DNA of 21,707 bases from Spirochaetota bacterium (lineage in GTDB: Bacteria > Spirochaetota > Spirochaetia > Treponematales > Breznakiellaceae). Under the pieces are notes generated by a model. It was given only the letters and a program-made list of their open reading frames with translations, had not been told where the DNA came from and ran no database searches. Position numbers and translations under genes: made by a program. Of the stretch, positions 1 to 6,016 are shown piece after piece. The DNA lies in the NCBI GenBank assembly GCA_023406985.1, contig JAEXTK010000223.1:1-21707 (forward strand), written 5' to 3'. Position 1 is the stretch's first letter, and the number at the start of each line of letters is the position of its first letter.

Positions 1-39
1 GTTTCGTGGGCTTCGGCGTTGGGCGGGGTTGGGTGCTGG

Positions 40-75
40 CGGCCCCGGCGGTAACGGTACGGCCGGCCGGGGCCG
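40..75 (-). terminator. GC-rich hairpin downstream of the binding-protein gene
   Basis: A perfect 10-bp inverted repeat (40-49 with 66-75; arms CGGCCCCGGC and GCCGGGGCCG) encloses a 16-nt loop. It lies 18 bp beyond the stop codon of the minus-strand binding-protein gene. No U-tract follows, so this is a terminator-like or mRNA-stabilising hairpin rather than a canonical intrinsic terminator. The rest of 1-92 holds nothing else I can support. Confidence 0.4.
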
Positions 76-92
76 TGCGGAATCCTGCGGAA

Positions 93-1100
93 CTAGCGGG
101 CGGAACCGATCTCGTCGGTCCAGCGCTTGAGCAAGCGATCCTTGTTGGCCTTGTGGCCGTCCCAGGCCATGTCCTGGTTGACGGTCGCGATCTCGTCGAT
201 GGAGAGGGCGCTCGGGTGCTTCTCCGCGCCTCTGGCCACGAGCACGAGGTACCACTTGGTGAAGAGTTTCTGGGCCTCCTTGGAGCTCAAGACCCAGTCG
301 TAGAGCTTCTTCGCCTCCACCTGCTCCTTGCCGCCCTTGATGAGGGACATGGACGCGAGCTCGTAGCCCGTGCCCTCGGAGGGGGCGGTGATGACGACGT
401 TCGCGCCTTCCACCTTGAGCTTGACCTGATCGTGGGCGTAGCCGATCGCGACCGGGATCTCGCCGATGGCGACGCTCTTCCCGGGCGCGGAACCCGACTT
501 GGTGTACTGGTCGATGTTGGCGTCCAGCTTCTTGAGGTATTCGAAGGTCTTGTTCTCGTCGCCGCCGTTGATGGTGCGGATGGTGGTGATCACGTTGTAC
601 GCGGTACCCGAGGTGTTCGGGTTCGCCATGCGGATCTTGCCCTTGTATTCGGGTTTGAGGAGGTCGGCCCAGCTCTTGGGCGGCTGAATGCCGAGTTCCT
701 TGGCGCGGTCCAGGTTCGTCACGAAGGTGAGCGGCCCGACGTAGAGGCCGATCCAGTAGTTCTGGGGATCCTGGAACTGGGCGGGGGTGTTCCCCGCGGC
801 GCGCGACTTGTACGGCGCGGTGAGGCCCTTGGATTTCGCGGTGATGTGGTCCAGGCCGACGCCGCCCACCCAGATGGAGGCCTGGGGATTGGCCGCTTCG
901 GCCTCCAGCCGCGCCACGACCTCGCCGCCGGACATGCGGACGAAGTTGACGACGGTTCCCGTCTCCTGCTGATAGAGCTCGAAGAGGGCCTTCGCGAGGG
1001 GCTCCTCCAGCGTGGTGTACGCGTTGACGCTGTTCTGGGCAAAGCCGACCGAAGCCGCGAATGCCAGGGCCGCCGCGGCGGCCACGATGCGTTTCTTCAT
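93..1100 (-). CDS. AfuA/FbpA-like ABC transporter periplasmic substrate-binding protein
   Basis: Encodes 335 residues: a Sec signal peptide (MKKRIVAAAAALAFAASVGFAQ) followed by a class II periplasmic binding fold of the Fe(III)/sugar-phosphate/aminoethylphosphonate (AfuA/FbpA/PhnS) group. Recognisable stretches are the N-terminal YTTLEEPLAKALF, GEVVARLEAEAANPQASIWVGG, and PNTSGTAYN in the second lobe. I start it at 1100 because the signal peptide begins there and AGGAGG sits just upstream; an in-frame extension to 1178 would precede the signal peptide with a basic, unlikely leader. The adjacent tyrosine pair that binds ferric iron in classical FbpA is not evident (the region reads IGYAHDQ), so a phosphorylated organic ligand is at least as likely as iron. 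Permease and ATPase genes would be expected to the left of the window. It is homologous to the binding protein at 11904-12956. Ligand unknown. Confidence 0.9.
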   Translation of the reverse strand: MKKRIVAAAAALAFAASVGFAQNSVNAYTTLEEPLAKALFELYQQETGTVVNFVRMSGGEVVARLEAEAANPQASIWVGGVGLDHITAKSKGLTAPYKSRAAGNTPAQFQDPQNYWIGLYVGPLTFVTNLDRAKELGIQPPKSWADLLKPEYKGKIRMANPNTSGTAYNVITTIRTINGGDENKTFEYLKKLDANIDQYTKSGSAPGKSVAIGEIPVAIGYAHDQVKLKVEGANVVITAPSEGTGYELASMSLIKGGKEQVEAKKLYDWVLSSKEAQKLFTKWYLVLVARGAEKHPSALSIDEIATVNQDMAWDGHKANKDRLLKRWTDEIGSAR

Positions 1101-1116
1101 CTTTCCTCCTTGCTTC

Positions 1117-1142
1117 CGGCGCCGCGCGTGGACGCGGCGCCG
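1117..1142 (-). promoter_or_regulatory. 10-bp leader hairpin just before the Shine-Dalgarno site
   Basis: A perfect 10-bp inverted repeat (1117-1126 with 1133-1142) has a 6-nt loop and lies in the untranslated leader of the binding-protein gene. It ends about 6 nt before the AGGAGG. It could stabilise the 5' end of the mRNA or be what remains after processing. A similar hairpin abuts the Shine-Dalgarno of the CUT1 binding-protein gene near 16753-16770. The rest of the 116-bp gap to marR shows no convincing promoter, so read-through from marR is possible. Confidence 0.4.
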
Positions 1143-1216
1143 CTGTACCATCATCGGGCCGCTTCCGCGGGAACGCAAGGGGGCGCGCGCGACCTCATGT
1201 AGAGGAAACTGACCCG

Positions 1217-1750
1217 CTACGGCAACTTCATCAAGGCGAACACCTTGTTGTTCTCCGGTTCCAGTTCGGCGGCCAGGGCCTCCATGAACTTCACCATCAC
1301 CTCCAGGTCTTCATCCCTCAAGTCTTTCATGATGGCGAAGACGTCCTTCCATCCGGACTCCAGGATGATGGCGCTATTTTTCCTATAGAGGGCGAGCCCC
1401 TTCTCGGACGGTTTCAGGACCACGTTCTTGCGGTTATTGGCGTGCTGATATCGCTCCACCAGACCGCACTCCACCAGCGATTGCACATGCTTGGAGAAGG
1501 AGCTTTTCGGCAGCCCGAGCTGTTTCGCGAAATACGCCATATGGAGATTCGTATCTTCATATTCGATGATGCACTCCAAAGTCTGCCACTGCTGCGCGGT
1601 CAGGGAAAGACCGTAGCCGTCGAAGGCCTTTTCCGACAGCCTTCGCGAGAAGAGGTTGTTGTACCTCATGATCATCCGGATCAGTTCGCGATAACGCCCC
1701 ATCCACTCGAGTCTCACTGCATCTCTCCGTTTGCGTCTTGCTGAAAGCAT
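1217..1750 (-). CDS. MarR-family transcriptional regulator
   Basis: 177 residues with a MarR-type winged helix. The pattern runs LTAQQWQTLECI, then MAYFAKQLGLPKSSFSKHVQSLVECGLVERYQHANNRKNVVLKPSEKGLALY (roughly residues 48-125), which gives the recognition helix and the basic wing. Flanking helices would form the dimer interface. The protein should bind palindromic DNA and release it on ligand binding or oxidation; the ligand cannot be told from sequence. The start at 1750 is the first in-frame ATG and has a GGAGAAGG-like site at long spacing; an alternative ATG at 1702 has no better site. It is divergent from the alpha/beta hydrolase-membrane protein, and the 18-bp palindrome between them overlaps candidate promoters for both. 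The most likely targets are therefore itself and the hydrolase, and possibly the binding protein downstream on the same strand. Confidence 0.9.
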   Translation of the reverse strand: MLSARRKRRDAVRLEWMGRYRELIRMIMRYNNLFSRRLSEKAFDGYGLSLTAQQWQTLECIIEYEDTNLHMAYFAKQLGLPKSSFSKHVQSLVECGLVERYQHANNRKNVVLKPSEKGLALYRKNSAIILESGWKDVFAIMKDLRDEDLEVMVKFMEALAAELEPENNKVFALMKLP

Positions 1751-1793
1751 GATAGCGTCGATCGTCCTTCTCCGCGACGCATCCCCGGCGAAT

Positions 1794-1841
1794 TTGACAT
1801 CGACGTAAAGTCATAGTACACCTGTGTACATTATTGTACAC
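1794..1841. promoter_or_regulatory. Divergent promoter region with MarR-type palindromic operator
   Basis: A perfect 7-4-7 palindrome lies at 1824-1841 (GTGTACA, TTAT, TGTACAC). A third GTACA at 1816-1820 makes three GTACA copies exactly 10 bp apart (1816, 1826, 1836), on one face of the helix. A consensus -35 TTGACA is at 1794-1799 on the plus strand, with a weak -10 (TACACC, 1817-1822) after a 17-bp spacer. On the minus strand TACAAT (1838-1833) is a good -10 for marR, though no clear -35 precedes it. Binding at the palindrome would block both promoters. An in-frame ATG at 1834 inside the operator is not used as the hydrolase start. Confidence 0.55.
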
Positions 1842-1965
1842 GTCTGAACAAAAAGAGACCTTCCAGTACGGCCTAAACGCTCATGGCGGACTTCGGCGCG
1901 CGCCCAGGATAGGGGGCGGCGCCATCCGAGCCGATGAGCGATTTCCAGGAATCGAGGAGGTTGTC

Positions 1966-3801
1966 ATGACTGATACGGCGAGTATCGGAGACTCGATGAA
2001 CGGCGTGCGGAGGTATCGGACGCCGCTGGTTATCGCGCTGGCGTTGATGATCGGCGGCAGTATCCTGGCATCCTGGATCAACGCCGGAGCCGGTACGGTC
2101 ACCGTTGCGGAAAAGGACATCCTCGATCCGCCGGGATTCAGGATAAGCGCGTACCTCTATACCCCGAAGTCGGTGACGCCGAAGAATCCGGGACCCGGCA
2201 TCCTGGTGGTGCACGGCCTGAACAACGAAAAGAAATACATGTCGAATACGGCGCTGGAGCTGGCGAGGCGCGGATTCGTGGTGCTCTCCATGGACCAACC
2301 GGGACACGGCCGATCCTCCGGCGCGAACGGCGATAACGGCGGCGGCGCGGTCGGCGCGCTTAACTACCTGCGGAGCCTCCCCATCGTCGATGCGGAGAAT
2401 ATCGGCCTCATCGGCATGTCCCAGGGCGGTTTCCTCTCCACGACGAACGCAGCCTTCGCGCGAAAGGATGCCTACAAATCCATTTTCTACATGGATTCCG
2501 AGGTCAACTTCCCCGGCTCCCCGGATCTATCCCGGGGCGAAGGCCTCAAGAACGCGGCCTTCAGCATCGGCAGAATCACCGAGCTCGGCGTCATGATCAA
2601 CATAGCCAAGGGCTCCGACGCGCCGAATTCCCCCATGCTGAAGCCGCTCTTCGGGACCGAGCTTCCCATCGAAGTGGGGAAGGTATACGGTTCGATCGAC
2701 GACGGCACGGCGCGCATCCTGTATCAGCACTGGGGTACCCACCCGGGATCTACCGATTCCCGCGCCTCCATCGCGTCCGCGATCGATTGGATGCAACGGA
2801 CGCTGAAGGGCGGCACCGCGATGGACCCGTCCCGCCAGATATGGCCCTGGAAATTCTGGGCTACCGCGGCGGCGTTGTTCGGTTCGATGCTGTTCCTCTT
2901 CCCGATGGGTGGCCTGCTCCTGGAGACGCCCTACTTCAAGGGTCTGGTCCATCCCGTCCCCGAATACAAGGGCTTGCGCGGGGCTGGATGGTGGATCGGC
3001 GCAACCGTCGCGACCGCGGTGGGACCGCTGCTGTACGTAACCGTCTGGAAGAGCATGTTCTTCGCGCCGCTTTTCGCGCCGAACAGGCTCTGGCCCCAAT
3101 CCTTCACCAATATCTACATGGCGTGGGCCGGCCTCGTCGGCATCATCTCCATCGCCTTGCTGCTGCTCAACCATTACTCCATTACGAAGAGGGCGGGCGC
3201 TACGGCCGCGAATTACGGCCTCCGCGCGGAGGAGAGCGGCATCGCCTGGGGAGAGGCGCTGAAGTCGCTCCTCTTCGCGGTCTGCGCCATCCTGCCGGTA
3301 TACCTTATTCTCGTATTCGTGGAGGCGGTCTGGCACACGGATTTCAGGTTCTGGATCGTCTCGCTCATGCCGATGTCGGCTCCGCGGTTCAGGGCCTTCC
3401 TGGGATACTTCCTGCCCTTCCTCGTCCCGATGGCCGCGCAAGGCATCCTGCTCGCCGGATTCCTGAGGGCGAAGGGCGGAAAGCTATCCCTGGTACGAGA
3501 AATGATCGTGAACGGCGCCGTCCTGACGTTCGGAGCCGCCGTCTGGCTCCTCGCGCTCTACGTCCCCTTGATGGCGGGCAAGGAAATCATGCTGGCTTCG
3601 GGACCGCTCGGCGTGACGGTCGCCGGAATGGGCGGCATCTACTATATACCGCTCCTGGTATTCTGGCCGCTCGCCGGTTGTATCTATACCTACTTCTTCC
3701 GAAAAACCGGACGGATTTTCACCGGCGTCTTCGTATTCACCCTGTTCCTCGTCTGGCACCTGGCGGCGCTCGGCGTCTTCGCCTACGCGCCCCACTGGTA
3801 A
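1966..3801 (+). CDS. Alpha/beta hydrolase fused to a polytopic membrane domain
   Basis: 611 residues. An N-terminal membrane anchor (about residues 19-39) is followed by an extracytoplasmic alpha/beta-hydrolase domain: VVHGLNNEKKY oxyanion-hole region, DQPGHGRSSG, the nucleophile elbow GMSQGG with Ser152, and a likely catalytic His259 in GTHPGS. From about residue 285 to the end there are roughly seven hydrophobic helices (for example FWATAAALFGSMLFLFPMGGLLL and the C-terminal FVFTLFLVWHLAALGVF). The start at 1966 is chosen for its strong GAGGAGG five bases upstream; the open frame continues back to 1834 but would begin inside the operator. It is the only plus-strand gene before the lipoprotein, and divergent marR probably controls it. 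Family knowledge suggests an esterase, peptidase or acylglycerol-type hydrolase; I cannot name the substrate. Base composition is slightly lower in GC than the downstream genes. Confidence 0.85.
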   Translation: MTDTASIGDSMNGVRRYRTPLVIALALMIGGSILASWINAGAGTVTVAEKDILDPPGFRISAYLYTPKSVTPKNPGPGILVVHGLNNEKKYMSNTALELARRGFVVLSMDQPGHGRSSGANGDNGGGAVGALNYLRSLPIVDAENIGLIGMSQGGFLSTTNAAFARKDAYKSIFYMDSEVNFPGSPDLSRGEGLKNAAFSIGRITELGVMINIAKGSDAPNSPMLKPLFGTELPIEVGKVYGSIDDGTARILYQHWGTHPGSTDSRASIASAIDWMQRTLKGGTAMDPSRQIWPWKFWATAAALFGSMLFLFPMGGLLLETPYFKGLVHPVPEYKGLRGAGWWIGATVATAVGPLLYVTVWKSMFFAPLFAPNRLWPQSFTNIYMAWAGLVGIISIALLLLNHYSITKRAGATAANYGLRAEESGIAWGEALKSLLFAVCAILPVYLILVFVEAVWHTDFRFWIVSLMPMSAPRFRAFLGYFLPFLVPMAAQGILLAGFLRAKGGKLSLVREMIVNGAVLTFGAAVWLLALYVPLMAGKEIMLASGPLGVTVAGMGGIYYIPLLVFWPLAGCIYTYFFRKTGRIFTGVFVFTLFLVWHLAALGVFAYAPHW

Positions 3802-3829
3802 TACGGCCGCGCCTGCGGCGGAAAACCCG

Positions 3830-3856
3830 CGAGCGACCGCGATGAGCGGTTGCTCG
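3830..3856 (+). terminator. Terminator-like hairpin after the hydrolase gene
   Basis: An 11-bp stem (3830-3840 with 3846-3856, one G-T pair) closes on a 5-nt loop, 28 bp beyond the hydrolase stop codon. There is no U-tract. It ends one base before the duplicated DUF4954 tail, so it may mark the original boundary between the hydrolase and its former convergent neighbour. Confidence 0.45.
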
Positions 3857-3857
3857 G

Positions 3858-3978
3858 GGCTGCCGCCGGCCGCGGCCGCCCTAAGCCGGTGACCGTAGGC
3901 CGTGGCCGCTACAGCCGGGCGGCGGCCGCTTCCACGCGCGCGGCGAAGGCGGCGGTCTCCTTCTTCGCGACCTTCACG
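3858..3978 (-). pseudogene. Truncated duplicate of the DUF4954 gene 3' end (left direct repeat)
   Basis: These 121 bases match 5896-6016 at 117 positions with no gaps. On the minus strand they encode only the final 22 residues (VKVAKKETAAFAARVEAAAARL in place of VKLAKKETAAFAARVEAAAARL) and the stop at 3911-3909, plus 51 bases downstream. Homology ends abruptly at 3978, where AT-rich DNA begins. Three of the four mismatches fall in the noncoding tail, and two of them break the hairpin that follows the intact gene's stop codon. The fragment has no start and cannot be expressed as a protein. It forms a direct-repeat pair around the lipoprotein gene. Confidence 0.9.
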
Positions 3979-4226
3979 GTGAATAAAAGTCGGCCCTCCT
4001 GATCCTTTTTCCTTGACTTCCCTCCGATGTTTTTTCCCCACGTCCCATTGTTGCGGATTCATTCGTCGATTACATTGTGAAAGTTAACAAGTTTTTCCGA
4101 AATGTTACCTATCCTTGACGAAATACGCTCAGATCCCGGAAAGGCAAAGATCGACCACTGATCTTCGCCGTCTCGGACGAGAACCAGGATGCAACGGCAC
4201 CATTACACAAAGGGAGGATTTAGAAA

Positions 4227-5819
4227 ATGACGAACACTACGAATCGAGGTTTGTATATCATCTTGGGTTGCATTCTGGCCATCAGTTGCGCAAGTCCTGT
4301 TTCCGATCCCGAACAGCCGGGAGATCCGGGGAAGCCTGGTGATCCGGGAAATCCCGGAGATCCGGGCGACGAGGGTGAACAGTTCCAATATCTCTGGGCA
4401 ACTATTCCGACTTCAGCCGCCGGTTATAGCGAATTCGTACGCCTTGACCGGGACGCATCGAACAACGTGATCGCCATCGGCAATATTCGAGCCGGAACGT
4501 ATAGTTTCGGAGAATCGATAACCGTGAACGGAGCATCGACCAGTAATCCGTTGGTGGCGAAGTTCAATCCTTCCGGCGATGCGGTCTGGGCAATCACGAG
4601 CGGACCGGGATCGGCGCCGATTACGCTCACGGGCGTGGCGTGCAGCTCCGGCGGCGAAATATATATAGTCGGTAACTTCGATGCGGAGTCGATAAGAACC
4701 GTAAAATTCGGGGGCGTCACGATAACCAGCAAGTACAGTGCGACTTATTGTCCCTTCCTGCTAAAGTTGGACGCCTCGGGGACGCCGCTCTGGGGTAAAA
4801 CGGTGACTCCGACCTCCGTCAATTTCTGCAGTTTCAATGATGTCGCGATCGGGCCGTCCGGCGATGTCTACGTGGTGGGCGACCTCGTATCCGACGAACT
4901 TTTTACGTTCGGGCCGGGCGTCATCGTCAGTGCCGGAATCATCGATACGGCGGAGAACAGCAAGAGCGCGTTCATAGCCAACTACGACTCGAGCGGTAAC
5001 GCCGTGTGGGCAAAAACCAGCGACAAATTGACGGACGCCTGGAGCACCTTCAACGGCGTCGCCGTCGATTCCTTCGGTAACGCGTATGCGGTCGGTTCTG
5101 TCGGAGGCTCCACCGTAATCGGCTTCCAATCGGTCGTGATCAGCGACGCGGCCAATTTCGGAAGCACGGAAAACCTCCTCATCGTGAAGTTCAGCGCGAC
5201 GCTCCACTCCGCCGCTTGGGGCAAAACCGTATCGTCCGGACCTCGGACCAGCAGTTTCGCGGATGTCGCCGTCGATAGCGGAGGAAACGTCGTCGCGGTC
5301 GGGAAAATCTCCGGAACGGATACCTACCAACTCGGGAACGGCGTCGCGATCGCTTCGGGGTCTACCAATCCTTCCGCGACTCCTATCGTCAGTCTCCTCG
5401 TCGCGCAGTACGCGCCTTCGGGGTCGGTAACGTGGGCGAAGACGGTCGAATCGGGGTACCGAAGCAGCTCGTTTTCCGGTGTCGCCATCGGAGACGCGGA
5501 CGACATCATCGCGGTGGGAAAAATAGCCGGAGACGGTTCGCTTTGGAATTTCGGCGACGGTATCAAAGCTTCCACGTACGGGTACTCCGGCGGAAGCGCC
5601 GTCATTGTCCAATACTCCGCCTCCGGGAGCGCGGAACGGGCTATCGCCGTAGAATCCGGATCGAATGAGACCGTGTTCACCTCGATCGTCTCCGACGGTT
5701 CCGGAGGCGCGTATTTCGCCGGCACCGTCTACGGAACGGAAGAATATACCTTCGGCGATAGCGTAGTCGCGAAAGGCGCTACGACGACCCGGAATGCCTT
5801 CGTGGCGGCATGCCGCTGA
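4227..5819 (+). CDS. Predicted lipoprotein: collagen-like linker plus seven-repeat beta-propeller (SBBP-like)
   Basis: 530 residues. The signal peptide ends in a permissive lipobox LAISC with Cys21, so the mature protein is probably a lipid-anchored envelope or surface protein. Next come six Gly-rich triplets of the PGD/PGK/PGN type (residues 31-48). The rest is a tandem repeat whose units carry a W-A/G-K-T-like turn, then a FxxVAVDSxGNxYAVGxxxG strand pair, then a F-G strand. Anchor residues fall at 57, 121, 189, 261, 331, 403 and 471 (spacing 64-72), which fits a seven-bladed propeller; the last unit has Arg-Ala in place of Trp-Ala. The start has GGGAGG nine bases upstream. Related SBBP/propeller lipoproteins occur in spirochaetes; their role is often adhesive or unknown. 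GC is visibly lower than in its neighbours, and the gene sits between 121-bp direct repeats, which suggests later acquisition. Confidence 0.85.
   Translation: MTNTTNRGLYIILGCILAISCASPVSDPEQPGDPGKPGDPGNPGDPGDEGEQFQYLWATIPTSAAGYSEFVRLDRDASNNVIAIGNIRAGTYSFGESITVNGASTSNPLVAKFNPSGDAVWAITSGPGSAPITLTGVACSSGGEIYIVGNFDAESIRTVKFGGVTITSKYSATYCPFLLKLDASGTPLWGKTVTPTSVNFCSFNDVAIGPSGDVYVVGDLVSDELFTFGPGVIVSAGIIDTAENSKSAFIANYDSSGNAVWAKTSDKLTDAWSTFNGVAVDSFGNAYAVGSVGGSTVIGFQSVVISDAANFGSTENLLIVKFSATLHSAAWGKTVSSGPRTSSFADVAVDSGGNVVAVGKISGTDTYQLGNGVAIASGSTNPSATPIVSLLVAQYAPSGSVTWAKTVESGYRSSSFSGVAIGDADDIIAVGKIAGDGSLWNFGDGIKASTYGYSGGSAVIVQYSASGSAERAIAVESGSNETVFTSIVSDGSGGAYFAGTVYGTEEYTFGDSVVAKGATTTRNAFVAACR
4317..4370 (+). 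repeat. Collagen-like PGX triplet repeat
   Basis: Six consecutive 9-bp units of the pattern CCx-GGx-(GAT/AAG/AAT/GAC) encode PGD PGK PGD PGN PGD PGD (residues 31-48 of the lipoprotein). The units are degenerate in their third positions. Such tracts often vary in copy number between strains and here would act as a spacer between the lipid anchor and the propeller. Confidence 0.75.
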
Positions 5820-5871
5820 GCGCCCTCAACGAGCGCCGATAGCCAAGTACGCGAACAGCGGCAAAGTCGGC

Positions 5872-5889
5872 GGCCCGGCGCGTCGGGCC
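5872..5889 (+). terminator. Hairpin downstream of the lipoprotein gene
   Basis: GGCCCG (5872-5877) pairs with CGGGCC (5884-5889) around a 6-nt loop. An outer CGGC/GCCG pair (5868-5871 with 5893-5896) could extend the stem across a small bulge. It lies about 50 bp past the lipoprotein stop and just before the right copy of the direct repeat. No U-tract is present; it is a candidate terminator only. Confidence 0.35.
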
Positions 5890-5895
5890 TTCGCC

Positions 5896-6016
5896 GGCTG
5901 CCGCCGGCCGCGGCCGCCCTAAGCCGGTGACCGTCGGCCGTCACCGCTACAGCCGGGCGGCGGCCGCTTCCACGCGCGCGGCGAAGGCGGCGGTCTCCTT
6001 CTTCGCGAGCTTCACG
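5896..6016. repeat. Right copy of the 121-bp direct repeat
   Basis: This is the intact counterpart of 3858-3978 (offset 2038 bp, 117/121 identical, no indels). It contains the last 22 codons and stop of the DUF4954 gene and 51 bases beyond. Together the two copies bracket the lipoprotein gene, so a single homologous exchange would excise a 2,038-bp circle and leave an intact DUF4954 gene. Confidence 0.9.
5925..5946 (-). terminator. Hairpin abutting the DUF4954 stop codon
   Basis: CGGTGAC (5925-5931) and GTCACCG (5940-5946) form a perfect 7-bp stem with an 8-nt loop, immediately after the TAG stop on the minus strand. No U-tract follows. The corresponding hairpin in the left repeat copy is broken by a two-base change. 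Confidence 0.45.

Larger units (their letters stand above)
3802..4226. other. 425-bp gap between hydrolase and lipoprotein genes
   Basis: The first half holds the hydrolase's terminator-like hairpin and the truncated copy of the DUF4954 gene tail. The second half (about 3979-4226) is markedly more AT-rich than the rest of the window, with runs such as TTTTTTCC and AAGTTAACAAG. It presumably carries the lipoprotein promoter. A TTAACA at 4084-4089 resembles a -35, but I find no convincing -10 at the right distance. I see no further gene here. Confidence 0.6.

Noticed and set aside
93..1100. Naming the first binding protein an iron-binding FbpA
   Set aside because: The adjacent Tyr pair expected for ferric iron is not visible, and the AfuA group includes sugar-phosphate and aminoethylphosphonate binders, so only the superfamily is called.
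4115..4342. Small plus-strand gene overlapping the lipoprotein start
   Set aside because: It has no Shine-Dalgarno or recognisable protein, and it overlaps the well-supported start of the lipoprotein in another frame.
4317..4370. CRISPR-like array
   Set aside because: The repeat unit is 9 bp, contiguous, without spacers, and translates as collagen-like triplets.
3858..6016. Insertion sequence or transposon
   Set aside because: There is no transposase, no terminal inverted repeats and no short target duplication; the only flanks are long direct copies of a gene tail.
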